From Amylibacter sp. IMCC11727 (GTDB taxonomy: Bacteria; Pseudomonadota; Alphaproteobacteria; Rhodobacterales; Rhodobacteraceae), in contig NZ_CP122960.1 of NCBI RefSeq assembly GCF_029854195.1, positions 558,001 to 622,000 on the forward strand: DNA of 64,000 nt, in the 5' to 3' direction. The notes under the pieces are model-generated. The model was given only the letters and a program-made list of their open reading frames with translations. It was not told the origin of the DNA and searched no databases. Both the position numbers and the translations under genes were made by a program. Shown here piece after piece: positions 1 through 8,907 of the stretch; position 1 is the stretch's first letter; every line of letters begins with the position of its first letter.

Positions 1-463
1 GCGGGGCAAAGGTGCGTTTTTTGTCGCGGAATTTATGGGCATGAACCGAGCGCAGCCAATCCTGATATTCGCGGATGTAGCAAAAGAACTGGGTTTCGAC
101 CTCGGCATCATCAAAGCCTGCTTGGATGGCGGGTAAGGTCAGGTGCAAAAACGGATAGAGCCCGTAAATTTTGGCCAGTGTGGGCACGGGGCCGAGCAGG
201 TCTTCGCTGCTGATGAGGGTGTTTGGGGCGGTCAGGCTGCGGCCCAGTTCATAGGCGGTTTGGTGGATGGTCTGCAAAGAATTGGTCGCATCCTCGGAAT
301 TATGAACGCCAAGAGTAAACCGTTGAAGTGCATCAAACAGCGGGTCAGATTTTGGGAAAAACTGATGCGAGGGGGCCAGCAGATGCGCGTTGGTCTGCAT
401 CATCTTTTGAATATAGGTGGAGCCCGTTTTATGGGGGCCGATATGAATAAGCGCCTTTTTCAT
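1..463 (-). CDS. Sulfotransferase-like protein, N-terminal part (runs off the window)
   Basis: The reverse strand is open from an ATG at 463 to the window edge, about 154 residues. It begins MKKALIHIGPHKTGSTYIQ. The HIGPHKTGST stretch (residues 7-16) resembles the 5'-phosphosulfate-binding P-loop of PAPS-dependent sulfotransferases of the kind used on carbohydrates and exopolysaccharides. The C-terminal part, including the 3'-phosphate-binding loop, is outside the window, so substrate and completeness cannot be judged. It lies in the same direction as etfBA but beyond a strong hairpin terminator, so it is probably a separate transcription unit. The ribosome-binding site is weak. Confidence 0.7.
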   Translation of the reverse strand, partial: MKKALIHIGPHKTGSTYIQKMMQTNAHLLAPSHQFFPKSDPLFDALQRFTLGVHNSEDATNSLQTIHQTAYELGRSLTAPNTLISSEDLLGPVPTLAKIYGLYPFLHLTLPAIQAGFDDAEVETQFFCYIREYQDWLRSVHAHKFRDKKRTFAP

Positions 464-494
464 AGCCCATTCTTATCGTGGCTTTGCGCAAACA

Positions 495-520
495 AAAAGC
501 CCGCCAAAAGGCGGGCTTTT
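495..520. terminator. Bidirectional hairpin terminator behind etfA
   Basis: AAAAGCCCGCC and GGCGGGCTTTT form an 11-bp perfect stem around an AAAA loop, with a T-tract on both strands. It lies 20 bp after the etfA stop and ends the minus-strand etfBA transcript. Confidence 0.85.
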
Positions 521-539
521 CAAAAAAATTGATAGAGGC

Positions 540-1466
540 TTAGAGTGCTTCTGTCAGAGCAGGAACTGCATCGAACAGGTCAGCAACCAGACCGTAATCC
601 GCAACTTGGAAAATCGGTGCTTCTTCGTCTTTGTTGATGGCGACGATGACTTTGGAGTCTTTCATACCAGCGAGGTGCTGAATCGCGCCAGAGATACCCG
701 CAGCGATGTAGAGGTCAGGTGCAACCACCTTACCTGTTTGACCCACTTGCCAATCGTTTGGTGCGTAGCCTGAATCAACGGCTGCGCGGGATGCGCCAAC
801 CGCTGCGTTCAGTTTGTCAGCCAAGGCTTCGATAATTGCGAAGCTTTCTTCGGACCCAACGCCACGGCCACCAGATACAACGATTTTCGCAGATGTCAGT
901 TCTGGGCGATCAGAGGCCTGAACCTTATCTTCGATCCATGTGGACAGATCGTTTGCGCCAGCGGCTGCGATGTTTTCCACAGAAGCAGAACCACCTTCGG
1001 CAGCGGCGTCAAAGCCAGCGGTCCGAATGGTTGCAACCTTTGTGCCGTCAGAAGATTTGACAGTCTGGATCGCGTTGCCTGCGTAGATTGGACGTTCGAA
1101 TGTATCGCCATCCACAACGCCTGTGATGTCTGAAATGACCATCACGTCGAGCATCGCTGCCACGCGTGGCATGATGTTTTTCGCATCTGTCGTGGCAGGC
1201 GCCACGATGTGGGAGTAATCCCCCGCAAGAGATACGATCAAGTCAGATGTGACCTCTGCCAGGCGGTGGCCGTATTGTGCATCTTCGGCGCACAGTACTT
1301 TGGACACGCCAGTGATTTTTGCAGCTTCAGCGGCGGCATCGGCACACGTTGCGCCACAGGCCAGAACAGTTACATCACCGAGGTTTGCACATGCGGACAC
1401 AGCCTTGGCTGTTTGGTCCATGGACAATTCGCCATCGTTGATTTCAGCTAGAAGAAGAACAGCCAT
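540..1466 (-). CDS. etfA: Electron transfer flavoprotein subunit alpha
   Basis: 308 residues, the usual length for EtfA. Together with EtfB it forms the soluble FAD heterodimer that takes electrons from acyl-CoA and related dehydrogenases and passes them to ETF:quinone oxidoreductase. The C-terminal third (about 195-308) is the FAD-binding domain, with the GGRGVGS stretch, an SRAAVDSG segment, a QVGQTGK segment and a DLYIAAGISGAIQH segment typical of the family. The ATG overlaps the etfB stop (TAATG), so the two subunits are translationally coupled. Confidence 0.97.
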   Translation of the reverse strand: MAVLLLAEINDGELSMDQTAKAVSACANLGDVTVLACGATCADAAAEAAKITGVSKVLCAEDAQYGHRLAEVTSDLIVSLAGDYSHIVAPATTDAKNIMPRVAAMLDVMVISDITGVVDGDTFERPIYAGNAIQTVKSSDGTKVATIRTAGFDAAAEGGSASVENIAAAGANDLSTWIEDKVQASDRPELTSAKIVVSGGRGVGSEESFAIIEALADKLNAAVGASRAAVDSGYAPNDWQVGQTGKVVAPDLYIAAGISGAIQHLAGMKDSKVIVAINKDEEAPIFQVADYGLVADLFDAVPALTEAL

Positions 1467-2227
1467 TAGATAACCCCCGCTTCGTCTTTGAGTTTCGCGA
1501 CCAATTCGGCCACATCCGCCACTTTGATACCAGCCGCGCGTGCAGCAGGTTCCGCAGTGCCCACAACTGTCAAGCGTGGGGATACATCGACGCCATAGTC
1601 AGCAGCTGTTTTTTCATCCAGCGGCTTTTTCTTGGCTTTCATGATGTTTGGCAGGGACGCGTAGCGCGGCTCGTTCAAACGCAGATCAACGGTGATGATG
1701 GCTGGCATCTTCACTTTGATGGTTTGCAAACCGCCGTCCACTTCGCGTGTGACTGTGGCTGTGTCGCCGTCCACGTCCAGTTCAGAAGCGAATGTGCCTT
1801 GGGCCCAACCTGTCAGCGCTGCCAGCATTTGGCCTGTTGCGTTCATGTCGTTGTCGATGGCTTGTTTGCCAGCGATCACCAGACCAGGCTGCTCTTCGTC
1901 GATCACACCCTTGAGGATTTTCGCAACGGCCAGTGGCTCGATGTCGTTGTGAACATCATCCGCAGCAACCACGAGGATCGCGCGGTCTGCGCCCATTGCC
2001 AATGCTGTACGCAATGTTTCTTGGGATTGTTTTACGCCGATGGAAACCGCAACGATTTCCTCTGCTTTGCCCGCTTCTTTCAGACGGATCGCTTCTTCTA
2101 CTGCGATTTCGTCAAACGGGTTCATGGACATTTTGACATTCGCCAGATCAACACCGCTGCCGTCCGCTTTAACACGTACTTTCACGTTATAGTCGATCAC
2201 GCGTTTGACAGGCACCAAAACCTTCAT
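1466..2227 (-). CDS. etfB: Electron transfer flavoprotein subunit beta
   Basis: 253 residues, beginning MKVLVPVKRVIDYNVKVRV as alphaproteobacterial EtfB does. It is the AMP-binding partner of EtfA, and the ETAL-type loop region is seen around SQETLRTALAMGADRAI. It is the first gene of the etfBA operon, preceded by an AGGAGAG ribosome-binding site 6 nt from the ATG. The cytoplasmic heterodimer links fatty-acid, amino-acid and choline-type dehydrogenases to the quinone pool. Confidence 0.97.
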   Translation of the reverse strand: MKVLVPVKRVIDYNVKVRVKADGSGVDLANVKMSMNPFDEIAVEEAIRLKEAGKAEEIVAVSIGVKQSQETLRTALAMGADRAILVVAADDVHNDIEPLAVAKILKGVIDEEQPGLVIAGKQAIDNDMNATGQMLAALTGWAQGTFASELDVDGDTATVTREVDGGLQTIKVKMPAIITVDLRLNEPRYASLPNIMKAKKKPLDEKTAADYGVDVSPRLTVVGTAEPAARAAGIKVADVAELVAKLKDEAGVI

Positions 2228-2248
2228 TGCGTCTCTCCTGACATAAAT

Positions 2249-2266
2249 TGTCCCGTTGGTGGGACA
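2249..2266 (-). promoter_or_regulatory. Inverted repeat in the etfBA leader
   Basis: TGTCCC-GTTGGT-GGGACA is a perfect 6-bp inverted repeat 22 bp upstream of the etfB ATG. It could be an operator or an mRNA hairpin in the leader. No regulator can be named from the sequence. The rest of 2267-2505 shows no recognisable gene. Confidence 0.35.
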
Positions 2267-2505
2267 GGTTAGAATCTCGTCCTTCGCGTCTACAAAAATC
2301 TGGGGGGCGTGAATAGAGTTAAATCGACGCGGGATAGCGCTATGACGTCAAGTTATGGGGGTTTTTCTGGTTGGAATGGGTTTTTGAGAGAAATGTAACT
2401 TGTGTTGGCGGTTGGGGATGGTTTTTGGGATTCGCTGAAGGTGGGGCAAGGTGATGGCGTGGCTGTTCACAGGGGGGCGAAGTTGGGACAGTGGCGCGTT
2501 TCACC

Positions 2506-3216
2506 TTAGATCAATCGGAGGATCGCATTTGCTTTGCTCGAGAGTTCAGCGTCGTCTGAATGTTGTGCGGCATATTCTGTGATGTGGTTACGAAGCTGGT
2601 TGCTGTGATACCACTCCATGACCTGCTTCGCTTGCATGGTTTTTTCATCCCAAAACGCGGTGCGCCAGATTGAAGGTTTTCCCCATCTGACCCAATCTTT
2701 GTGGAGTATCTCGATAAGATCTCGTGGGTTCCAGCCCAAAAGTCTATCGGTCAGAGATGTTGGGTCAAATCCTGCATTCACAAACATACATAATACATCG
2801 TCCAGCATTCGCCCTTTGTCGTTGATTAAGCTATCAAGATAAGCGCATTTGAAATCTTCGAGAGTAGCATTTTGTGTCTTGGACCAACGATCCGTAAGTC
2901 CTGCGCCCAATCGCTCCAAAACGACTTCTTCTCCGACAGTTGCTGGGTCTTTGCCTTCGGCAAGTAGTTCCAAAACCCGAGGCATTACAAACTCGGAAAT
3001 ACCTTTATGCGCTACAACACCACCCGCCGCAGTAACTGCAGCGAAATACCAGTCAGATATGTAGTTTGCTCGAAGATCGCGGGGATTGTGGTTGAGAAAA
3101 TCATCCTCAATCCACTCTTCCATACAGCAACGATGGCAGACGCCAAGGTCTTCTGGCGGGAGACATTTGAACGCTACGTAAGCCGCCTCGACTGTTCGAG
3201 CAAGTTCGGGCGTCAT
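2506..3216 (-). CDS. Unknown protein coupled to the cobalamin adenosyltransferase gene
   Basis: 236 residues if the start is the ATG at 3216. That start overlaps the stop of the upstream adenosyltransferase gene as ATGA, so I prefer it to a longer arginine-rich extension that would overlap that gene. I do not recognise the family. An N-terminal cysteine cluster (Cys18, Cys27, Cys30, Cys31; VCHRCC) could bind metal. The remainder is mostly helical with many Trp and acidic residues, with no signal peptide or membrane helix. It sits between etfB and the adenosyltransferase gene, in the same direction as both. Confidence 0.7.
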   Translation of the reverse strand: MTPELARTVEAAYVAFKCLPPEDLGVCHRCCMEEWIEDDFLNHNPRDLRANYISDWYFAAVTAAGGVVAHKGISEFVMPRVLELLAEGKDPATVGEEVVLERLGAGLTDRWSKTQNATLEDFKCAYLDSLINDKGRMLDDVLCMFVNAGFDPTSLTDRLLGWNPRDLIEILHKDWVRWGKPSIWRTAFWDEKTMQAKQVMEWYHSNQLRNHITEYAAQHSDDAELSSKANAILRLI

Positions 3217-3785
3217 CTGTTCGCGCCTGGAACCCACAAGATATCGTCTGCGCCGTTGTTGTTGGCGACGCGGCCTGCGACGAAGAACCAATCTGACAGG
3301 CGGTTGAGGTATTTTACGGCGGCGGGGTTTACGGATTCGAGGGTGGAGAGTTCCACTGCGAGGCGTTCGGCGCGGCGTGATACGGTGCGGCAGACGTGAA
3401 GGTGTGCCGCGAGTGGGGCGCCGCCTGGCAGAATAAAGCTGCGCAGGGGGGAAAGATCGGCGTTCATGGCGTCAATTTCGCTTTCGAGCCGTTCTACCTG
3501 AGCATCGTTCACACGCAGGGGCGGGTATTCGGCGTTGGCGTCCTCTTCCATATTGGGGCGGCAGAAATCAGCGCCCAGATCAAACAGGTCGTTTTGAATG
3601 CGGGACAGTGCATCCGCCATATCGCCGTTTGCGTGCAGGCGGGCCATGCCAACGGTGGCGTTGGTTTCATCCACTGTGCCATAGGCTGTCACACGGGCAG
3701 AGTGTTTTGCCACGCGGTCCCCATTGCCAAGAGCCGTATCGCCAGCATCTCCTGTGCGGGTGTAGATTTTGTTGAGTACGACCAT
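3213..3785 (-). CDS. Cob(I)alamin (corrinoid) adenosyltransferase, PduO type
   Basis: 190 residues. The N-terminal YTRTGDAGDTALGNGDRVAK motif is the ATP-binding signature of PduO-type adenosyltransferases. The C-terminal CRTVSRRAERLAVEL helix carries the conserved Arg and Glu residues. It transfers the adenosyl group of ATP to cob(I)alamin to make adenosylcobalamin in the cytoplasm. The start at 3785 is chosen because AGGAGG lies 5 nt upstream; a longer reading overlaps the preceding gene. Its Shine-Dalgarno lies just after the stop of the HIG1-like gene, so the two are likely cotranscribed. Confidence 0.93.
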   Translation of the reverse strand: MVVLNKIYTRTGDAGDTALGNGDRVAKHSARVTAYGTVDETNATVGMARLHANGDMADALSRIQNDLFDLGADFCRPNMEEDANAEYPPLRVNDAQVERLESEIDAMNADLSPLRSFILPGGAPLAAHLHVCRTVSRRAERLAVELSTLESVNPAAVKYLNRLSDWFFVAGRVANNNGADDILWVPGANR

Positions 3786-3786
3786 G

Positions 3787-3987
3787 TTATCCTCCTGCGC
3801 CGCGCAGAGCGACAAAAATCAAGATCAACGCAATGGCGACGGCTTGGCCGATAATCCGATAGCGCATCAGTTTATTGGCATATTTCTTGTTGAACTCGCC
3901 CCCCGTTGTAAATGCGCCAAGGCCGATCATAAGAACGACCAAAACCGCAAGGATCGCGAAAATAACTAGGTAATAGAGTGCGCTCAT
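3787..3987 (-). CDS. HIG1-like twin transmembrane protein
   Basis: 66 residues with two hydrophobic helices (about 3-24 and 46-62) separated by a short basic loop containing NKLMRYRIIGQA. This matches the bacterial HIG1 / twin-transmembrane family, related to respiratory supercomplex factors. It is an inner-membrane protein. It precedes the adenosyltransferase gene with essentially no gap. Confidence 0.8.
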   Translation of the reverse strand: MSALYYLVIFAILAVLVVLMIGLGAFTTGGEFNKKYANKLMRYRIIGQAVAIALILIFVALRGAGG

Positions 3988-4047
3988 CAGGAACCGCCTT
4001 TCGTTTCCCCTGACATAAGTGTGTTGTCAAAAAGGGCCAGCATTTTC

Positions 4048-4878
4048 TTAGAAACGGACAAAAATTGCGTCAGACCAGCGGGTGGGCAACAACCGCCGCA
4101 GGGTGCTGGTGAGGCGCGTTGGCCATGTCACGAAATAGCGTGGGTTTGGGTTTGGGGATTCGATGGCTTTGATGAGGGCGGCGGTCACGGCCTCTGGTCC
4201 GAGTTCGCCGGGGTCTTTTTTGGTACCGACCTTTTTCAATTTATCAAGCAGGGTCGATTCATAGTGATCGCGCAAAAGGGAGTTTTCCCAATCGACCCAT
4301 TTATCAAACTGGATGATCGCGTTTTTGCGGAAATCGGTTTTGATGGGGCCGGGTTCAATCAGGATTGGTTTGATGTCTGTGCCACGTAGTTCCAGACGCA
4401 GGGTATCTGTCATGGCTTCGAGCGCGAATTTGGTGGCGTTGTAAGAGCCACGATAGCGCAGGGCGGTCATGCCCAGCAGGGAAGAGCATTGCACGATGCG
4501 GCCGTGGCCCTGTTCGCGGAATGTGGGCATGAGTTGGTTGATCAGATCGAAGTAGCCGAAAAAGTTGGCTTCAAAAATCGTGCGCAGGGCATCACGGCTG
4601 AGGTCTTCGACGGGGCCAGGAATGGCGTAAGCACCGTTGTTGAACAAGGCATCAAGCGTGCCGCCCGTGGCATCCAAGGTGGTTTTGACAGCGGCTTTGA
4701 TGCTGGCTTCGTCTTCGTAATCGAGCACGAAACTGGTCAGGCCTTCGGCGGTTAGTCTGTCGCAGTCTTTTTGCTGGCGGCAGGTGGCGAACACGCGCCA
4801 GCCGCGTTTTTGCAGTGTGTGTGCTGCGTCATAGCCGATGCCAGTGGAACAGCCCGTCAAAAGAATAGATTTCGCCAT
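4048..4878 (-). CDS. Short-chain dehydrogenase/reductase (SDR)
   Basis: 276 residues. The Rossmann motif TGCSTGIG (8-15), the NNGA segment, a catalytic Ser in the SSLLG strand and the YNATKFA active site (Tyr-x3-Lys) are all present. This is a classical NAD(P)-dependent SDR; the substrate cannot be inferred. The C-terminus is rich in Arg and hydrophobic residues. It is monocistronic on the minus strand. Confidence 0.92.
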   Translation of the reverse strand: MAKSILLTGCSTGIGYDAAHTLQKRGWRVFATCRQQKDCDRLTAEGLTSFVLDYEDEASIKAAVKTTLDATGGTLDALFNNGAYAIPGPVEDLSRDALRTIFEANFFGYFDLINQLMPTFREQGHGRIVQCSSLLGMTALRYRGSYNATKFALEAMTDTLRLELRGTDIKPILIEPGPIKTDFRKNAIIQFDKWVDWENSLLRDHYESTLLDKLKKVGTKKDPGELGPEAVTAALIKAIESPNPNPRYFVTWPTRLTSTLRRLLPTRWSDAIFVRF

Positions 4879-4956
4879 AAGAAAACGCCCCGAATTGATT
4901 GACCCTTGAGGGACAGCAATTCGCGGCGTTTTGCAAGTGTTGATTGGGTGTTTTGC

Positions 4957-5442
4957 TTATTCTGCTTCGTCTGCTGGCAGCGCGTTCAATTGCCCAAAGT
5001 TCTGTTCGCCAATGCGATCATGCAGTTCAAGTTGTGTTTCGAGGAAGTCGATATGGCCTTCTTCGTCTGTGATCAGGCTTTCAAACAGGTTTTTAGACAC
5101 ATAATCGCCAACCTTGTCGCAGTGATTGCGGGCTTCGATGTATAGGGTGCGGGCATCGTGTTCCCCCGCCAAGTCACATTCCATAGATTCGCGCACGTTT
5201 TCACCGATGCGCAGGGGATCGAGGTGTTGCAGGTTTGGATGACCCCCCAGAAAGATGATACGATCAATCAGGGTGTCGGCGTGGTTCATTTCTTCGATGG
5301 ATTCTTCGCGGGATTTCTTCGCCAGACGACCATAGCCCCAATCTTGTTGAAGACGGTAATGCAGCCAATATTGGCTGACGGCGGTGAGTTCAGACCGAAG
5401 GGCCTTGTTCAAATATTCAATGACTTTTGCGTCGCCCTTCAT
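4957..5442 (-). CDS. bfr: Bacterioferritin
   Basis: 161 residues beginning MKGDAKVIEYLNKAL. Ferroxidase ligands Glu18, Glu51 and His54 and the haem-ligating Met52 are at the family positions. It stores iron in a 24-subunit cytoplasmic shell. The start at 5442 is chosen over an upstream in-frame start because it gives the family N-terminus and has GGAGCAAGCACCC just upstream. It follows bfd, 41 bp away on the same strand, so storage and release are probably expressed together. Confidence 0.96.
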   Translation of the reverse strand: MKGDAKVIEYLNKALRSELTAVSQYWLHYRLQQDWGYGRLAKKSREESIEEMNHADTLIDRIIFLGGHPNLQHLDPLRIGENVRESMECDLAGEHDARTLYIEARNHCDKVGDYVSKNLFESLITDEEGHIDFLETQLELHDRIGEQNFGQLNALPADEAE

Positions 5443-5483
5443 GGGTGCTTGCTCCTTATTTTTGCTAGCATTTAAATCGAAAA

Positions 5484-5723
5484 TCACGCGGTTTTATTGA
5501 GATCAGCGCGTAAATTACACAATTCACGTGGAACACTAAGACTAGGGTTTGACCGCATATTAGCAACAAAAAGTTTCACGCAGCCGCCGCATGTCGGCTT
5601 TTTGCCGAGGGCGCGATAAATGCGTCCTGGGGTGATGACGACGTGCTCGTCCGAGGCGCGCATCCAGTCGATGGCGTTGTGGATGTCGCGGTCGGTTACG
5701 TGGGCGCAGCTGCAAATAATCAT
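5484..5723 (-). CDS. bfd: Bacterioferritin-associated ferredoxin
   Basis: 79 residues. The four [2Fe-2S] cysteines are visible as Cys4-x-Cys6 and Cys45-x2-Cys48, the BFD-like domain pattern. It passes electrons into bacterioferritin to mobilise stored iron. It is the first gene of the bfd-bfr unit; a pair of AT-rich palindromes with a promoter-like hexamer lies 40-85 bp upstream, pointing to iron control. Confidence 0.93.
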   Translation of the reverse strand: MIICSCAHVTDRDIHNAIDWMRASDEHVVITPGRIYRALGKKPTCGGCVKLFVANMRSNPSLSVPRELCNLRADLNKTA

Positions 5724-5754
5724 TTGAGTCGGTCTTCGTGTTGGCGTTGACCAA

Positions 5755-5806
5755 TTAGTTGAGTATTTTACTCAGTATGTCAATTCCGATTATTTTAGTC
5801 GGAATT
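5755..5806 (-). promoter_or_regulatory. bfd: Candidate bfd-bfr promoter with two palindromic operators
   Basis: On the minus strand a TTGACA (plus 5778-5783) is followed 17 nt later by AACTAA (5755-5760). Two related palindromes flank it: TGAGTATTTTACTCA at 5760-5774, inside the spacer, and CGATTATTTTAGTCG at 5787-5801, extended to 8-bp perfect arms AATTCCGA/TCGGAATT at 5782-5806. Their centres are 27 bp apart. The position over a promoter suggests repressor sites; an iron-responsive regulator (IscR/Irr/RirA class) is inferred from the genes, not from a matched consensus. Confidence 0.6.
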
Positions 5807-5871
5807 TTGCTACAGCGTTTGAGCACCCCAAAAGTGCGTAGTCGCGTGGTGATTGTTAACAGGTCTGCGTT

Positions 5872-6402
5872 TTAGGACTGTTGGGTTAGAAAATCAGAGT
5901 GCATCCAAACGGATTGGCCTGTTTCTTCGACAATCACTTCGGCCCAGTCCCCATCAGAGTTGCCTGTTGGGACAACTTCGGTTCCACGGCGCAGTTTTGC
6001 CAGAACTTGAGATTGCGTTGTGGGTTCAGAGCGGGCGTTCACGATTTTGCCCGCGACGATCATTCGTGCGGTTTCGGGTTTCTCGATCACCGGTGTTTTG
6101 GTCAGTTTTACTGTGCGGATCAGAGTGCTGGCGGCCAAACGTTGCGCGGTGAAACGGGATTTGATCGCGTCTTTCTCGGCCTTGGTCAGGGCGTTGATAT
6201 GGGCGGTTTTGACGGGTTGTTGCGGATCGTCAATGAGGACCTTTGCAACGGCTGGTGTGACAGCAACGGTTTGAACCTGTGCTGCGGCAACAGGTTCGGA
6301 ACGCACCACAGATGAGCCTGCGTTTGCGCCAAACCCATCGGTTTGGACATAGATGATGCCACCGAGCAGAAATAGGATAGTGAAATTTAAAATACGTGAC
6401 AT
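5872..6402 (-). CDS. Membrane-anchored SH3-domain protein
   Basis: 176 residues from the ATG at 6402. A signal peptide or anchor (residues about 5-20, ILNFTILFLLGGIIYV) is followed by a disordered Ala/Val/Pro linker. A bacterial SH3 (SH3b) domain forms the C-terminal 60 residues, with VNARSEPTTQSQVLAKLRRG and a GDWAEV motif. SH3b domains usually bind peptidoglycan or peptide ligands in the periplasm. A longer reading from 6468 lacks a signal peptide at its start, so the internal ATG is preferred. Confidence 0.8.
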   Translation of the reverse strand: MSRILNFTILFLLGGIIYVQTDGFGANAGSSVVRSEPVAAAQVQTVAVTPAVAKVLIDDPQQPVKTAHINALTKAEKDAIKSRFTAQRLAASTLIRTVKLTKTPVIEKPETARMIVAGKIVNARSEPTTQSQVLAKLRRGTEVVPTGNSDGDWAEVIVEETGQSVWMHSDFLTQQS

Positions 6403-6573
6403 GTGACCCCCCACATTTTGCGGCGCGATGATCTGCGCCAACCCCCAAGTTGACGGGTAGGTAAGCATGGAATCCTGTTGTTCAATGGGGGGAGGGAGAT
6501 TCTTTTGCAGAAAATTCTACCGCATCCAACTGTGCCCTAGACGGCCCTAATATGCTCGGTTATCACACGATCT

Positions 6574-8895
6574 ATGGCAGATCAGATAGAAGACCCCAAT
6601 TTGAGCGATGATGGTGGCATGACCACTGTTGAAACCCTGCGCCGTGCGATTGGCGATAGGTATCTGACCTATGCGTTAAGCACAATTATGCACCGTGCCT
6701 TGCCTGATGCGCGGGATGGGTTGAAGCCCGTGCATCGGCGGATTCTATATGCAATGAACCGCCTGAAGCTGGCATCGAACGGGAAGTACCTAAAATCCGC
6801 CAAAATCAGCGGCGACACGATGGGGGATTTCCACCCCCACGGGGACGCGGCGATTTACGATGCGATGGCGCGTTTGGCGCAGGATTTCAACGTGCGCTAT
6901 CCAATGGTGGATGGGCAGGGGAATTTCGGCAACATCGACGGGGATAACCCTGCGGCGGCACGATATACCGAAGCGCGCATGACAGGCATTGCCGAAGCGA
7001 TGCTGGAGGGTTTGGAAGAAGACTCGGTCGATTTTCGCGATAACTATGACGGGCGTTTGACGGAGCCTGCGGTTTTGCCCGCAAGCATTCCGAACCTGTT
7101 GGCAAACGGGTCCACGGGGATTGCGGTGGGGATGGCGACGAACATTCCGCCCCACAACATTGATGAGTTGTGTTCTGCCGCGATTAAGCTAGTGAAGAAC
7201 CCCAACACCAAAATCGAAAAGCTGATGCAGTTTGTGCCAGGGCCGGATTTCCCGACCGGTGGCATTTTGGTGGAGCCGCAGGAAAATATCTTGCAGGCCT
7301 ATTCCACGGGGCGTGGATCATTTCGGGTGCGGGCCAAGTGGGAATTGGAAGAGCTGGGCCGCGGGCAGTGGCAGATTGTGGTTACGGAAATTCCGTATCA
7401 GGTGGCCAAATCCAAGCTGATCGAAAAGATTGCCGAACTAATCAATGCGAAGAAAATTCCGATTTTGGCGGATGTGCGAGATGAAAGTGCGGATGATATT
7501 CGCCTTGTGTTGGAACCCCGTGCCAAGACGGTTGATCCAACGGTTTTGATGGAAACACTGTTCCGTCAATCCGATCTGGAAACGCGGTTTAGTTTGAACA
7601 TGAACGTGTTGATTGACGGGCGCACGCCGAAGGTGTGTTCGTTGCGTGAAGTGTTGAAAGCGTTTGTGGATCATCGCCGTGAAGTATTGCAGCGCCGTTC
7701 GCAGTATCGCGTTGATAAGATCGAGCGACGGTTGGAGGTTTTGGAGGGCTTTATCCTTGCGTTCCTGAACCTTGATCGTGTGATTGATGTGATCCGTTAC
7801 GACGAAGACCCCAAAGAGGCGTTGTTGCGTGAGGATTGGTCGCTGGATCATCCCAAAGCCACATCGGAGGCGGATTATCGGTCGCCGTCTGATGTAATTG
7901 CGGCGGGTGCAGAGCAATTGACCGAAGTGCAAACCGAAGCGATTTTGAACATGCGATTGCGGTCTTTGCGCAAGCTGGAAGAGGTCGAGCTGCGCAATGA
8001 ACGGGATGCGCTGTGGGCTGAGCTGGATGAATTGGAGACGCTGCTGGGGTCCGAAGATTTGCAGTGGCAGCGCATCATCGGCGAGTTGAAAGAAACCCGC
8101 GCGAAATTTGGTAAGAAATCCGTCGGCGGTGAGCGGCGCACAGAATTGGCCGAAGCGCCCGAATTTGAAGAGGTGCCGCTGGAGGCGATGATCGAGCGCG
8201 AGCCGATTACGGTTGTGTGTTCGGCCATGGGCTGGATTCGTGCCATGAAGGGGCACATTGATCTGAGCCAAGAGTTGAAGTTCAAGGATGGAGATGGGCC
8301 ACGGTTCATTTTCCATGCGGAGACCACGGATAAGCTGTTGTTGATGGGGGCAAACGGGCGGTTTTACACGCTTGGGTGTTCCACATTGCCCGGTGGGCGG
8401 GGTATGGGGGAACCTGTGCGCCTGATCGTCGATTTGCCCAATGAAGCGGAAATGGTCGCGATGTTCTTGCACAAACCAGGGCGCAAGTTGCTGGTTGCAA
8501 GCTCGGCTGGTGATGGGTTTGTTGTGGCTGAAGATGACGTGATTGCGCAGACGCGAACGGGCAAACAGGTGCTGAACGTGAAGGGGGATGTGAAAGCCTC
8601 CATCTGCACCCCAGTTGCGGGGGATCACGTGGCCTGTGTGGGTGAAAACCGCAAAGTGCTGGTGTTCCCAATCGAAGAACTACCTGAAATGGGACGCGGC
8701 AAAGGCGTTCGGCTGCAAAAATACAAAGATGGTGGGTTGAACGATGCCACCACATTTGTGCGGGCCGAGGGACTGAGTTGGTTGGACCCAGCGGGGCGGA
8801 CGCGCACAGAAACAGAGCTGGACGAATGGACCGGTAAACGGGCCAGTGCGGGGCGTATGGCACCGCGTGGGTTCCCCAGAGATAATAAGTTTTGA
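6574..8895 (+). CDS. parC: DNA topoisomerase IV subunit A
   Basis: 773 residues. The 5Y-CAP region includes the RDGLKPVHRRILYAM motif and the quinolone-resistance region GDTMGDFHPHGDAAIYDAM. The catalytic tyrosine is Tyr131 in AARYTEARM. The C-terminus is an atypical beta-pinwheel with a GGRGMGEPVRL element and lacks a clear GyrA-box, supporting ParC rather than GyrA. With ParE it decatenates sister chromosomes. Transcription is divergent from the SH3 gene. Confidence 0.93.
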   Translation: MADQIEDPNLSDDGGMTTVETLRRAIGDRYLTYALSTIMHRALPDARDGLKPVHRRILYAMNRLKLASNGKYLKSAKISGDTMGDFHPHGDAAIYDAMARLAQDFNVRYPMVDGQGNFGNIDGDNPAAARYTEARMTGIAEAMLEGLEEDSVDFRDNYDGRLTEPAVLPASIPNLLANGSTGIAVGMATNIPPHNIDELCSAAIKLVKNPNTKIEKLMQFVPGPDFPTGGILVEPQENILQAYSTGRGSFRVRAKWELEELGRGQWQIVVTEIPYQVAKSKLIEKIAELINAKKIPILADVRDESADDIRLVLEPRAKTVDPTVLMETLFRQSDLETRFSLNMNVLIDGRTPKVCSLREVLKAFVDHRREVLQRRSQYRVDKIERRLEVLEGFILAFLNLDRVIDVIRYDEDPKEALLREDWSLDHPKATSEADYRSPSDVIAAGAEQLTEVQTEAILNMRLRSLRKLEEVELRNERDALWAELDELETLLGSEDLQWQRIIGELKETRAKFGKKSVGGERRTELAEAPEFEEVPLEAMIEREPITVVCSAMGWIRAMKGHIDLSQELKFKDGDGPRFIFHAETTDKLLLMGANGRFYTLGCSTLPGGRGMGEPVRLIVDLPNEAEMVAMFLHKPGRKLLVASSAGDGFVVAEDDVIAQTRTGKQVLNVKGDVKASICTPVAGDHVACVGENRKVLVFPIEELPEMGRGKGVRLQKYKDGGLNDATTFVRAEGLSWLDPAGRTRTETELDEWTGKRASAGRMAPRGFPRDNKF

Positions 8896-8907
8896 TATTT
8901 TAGAGCT

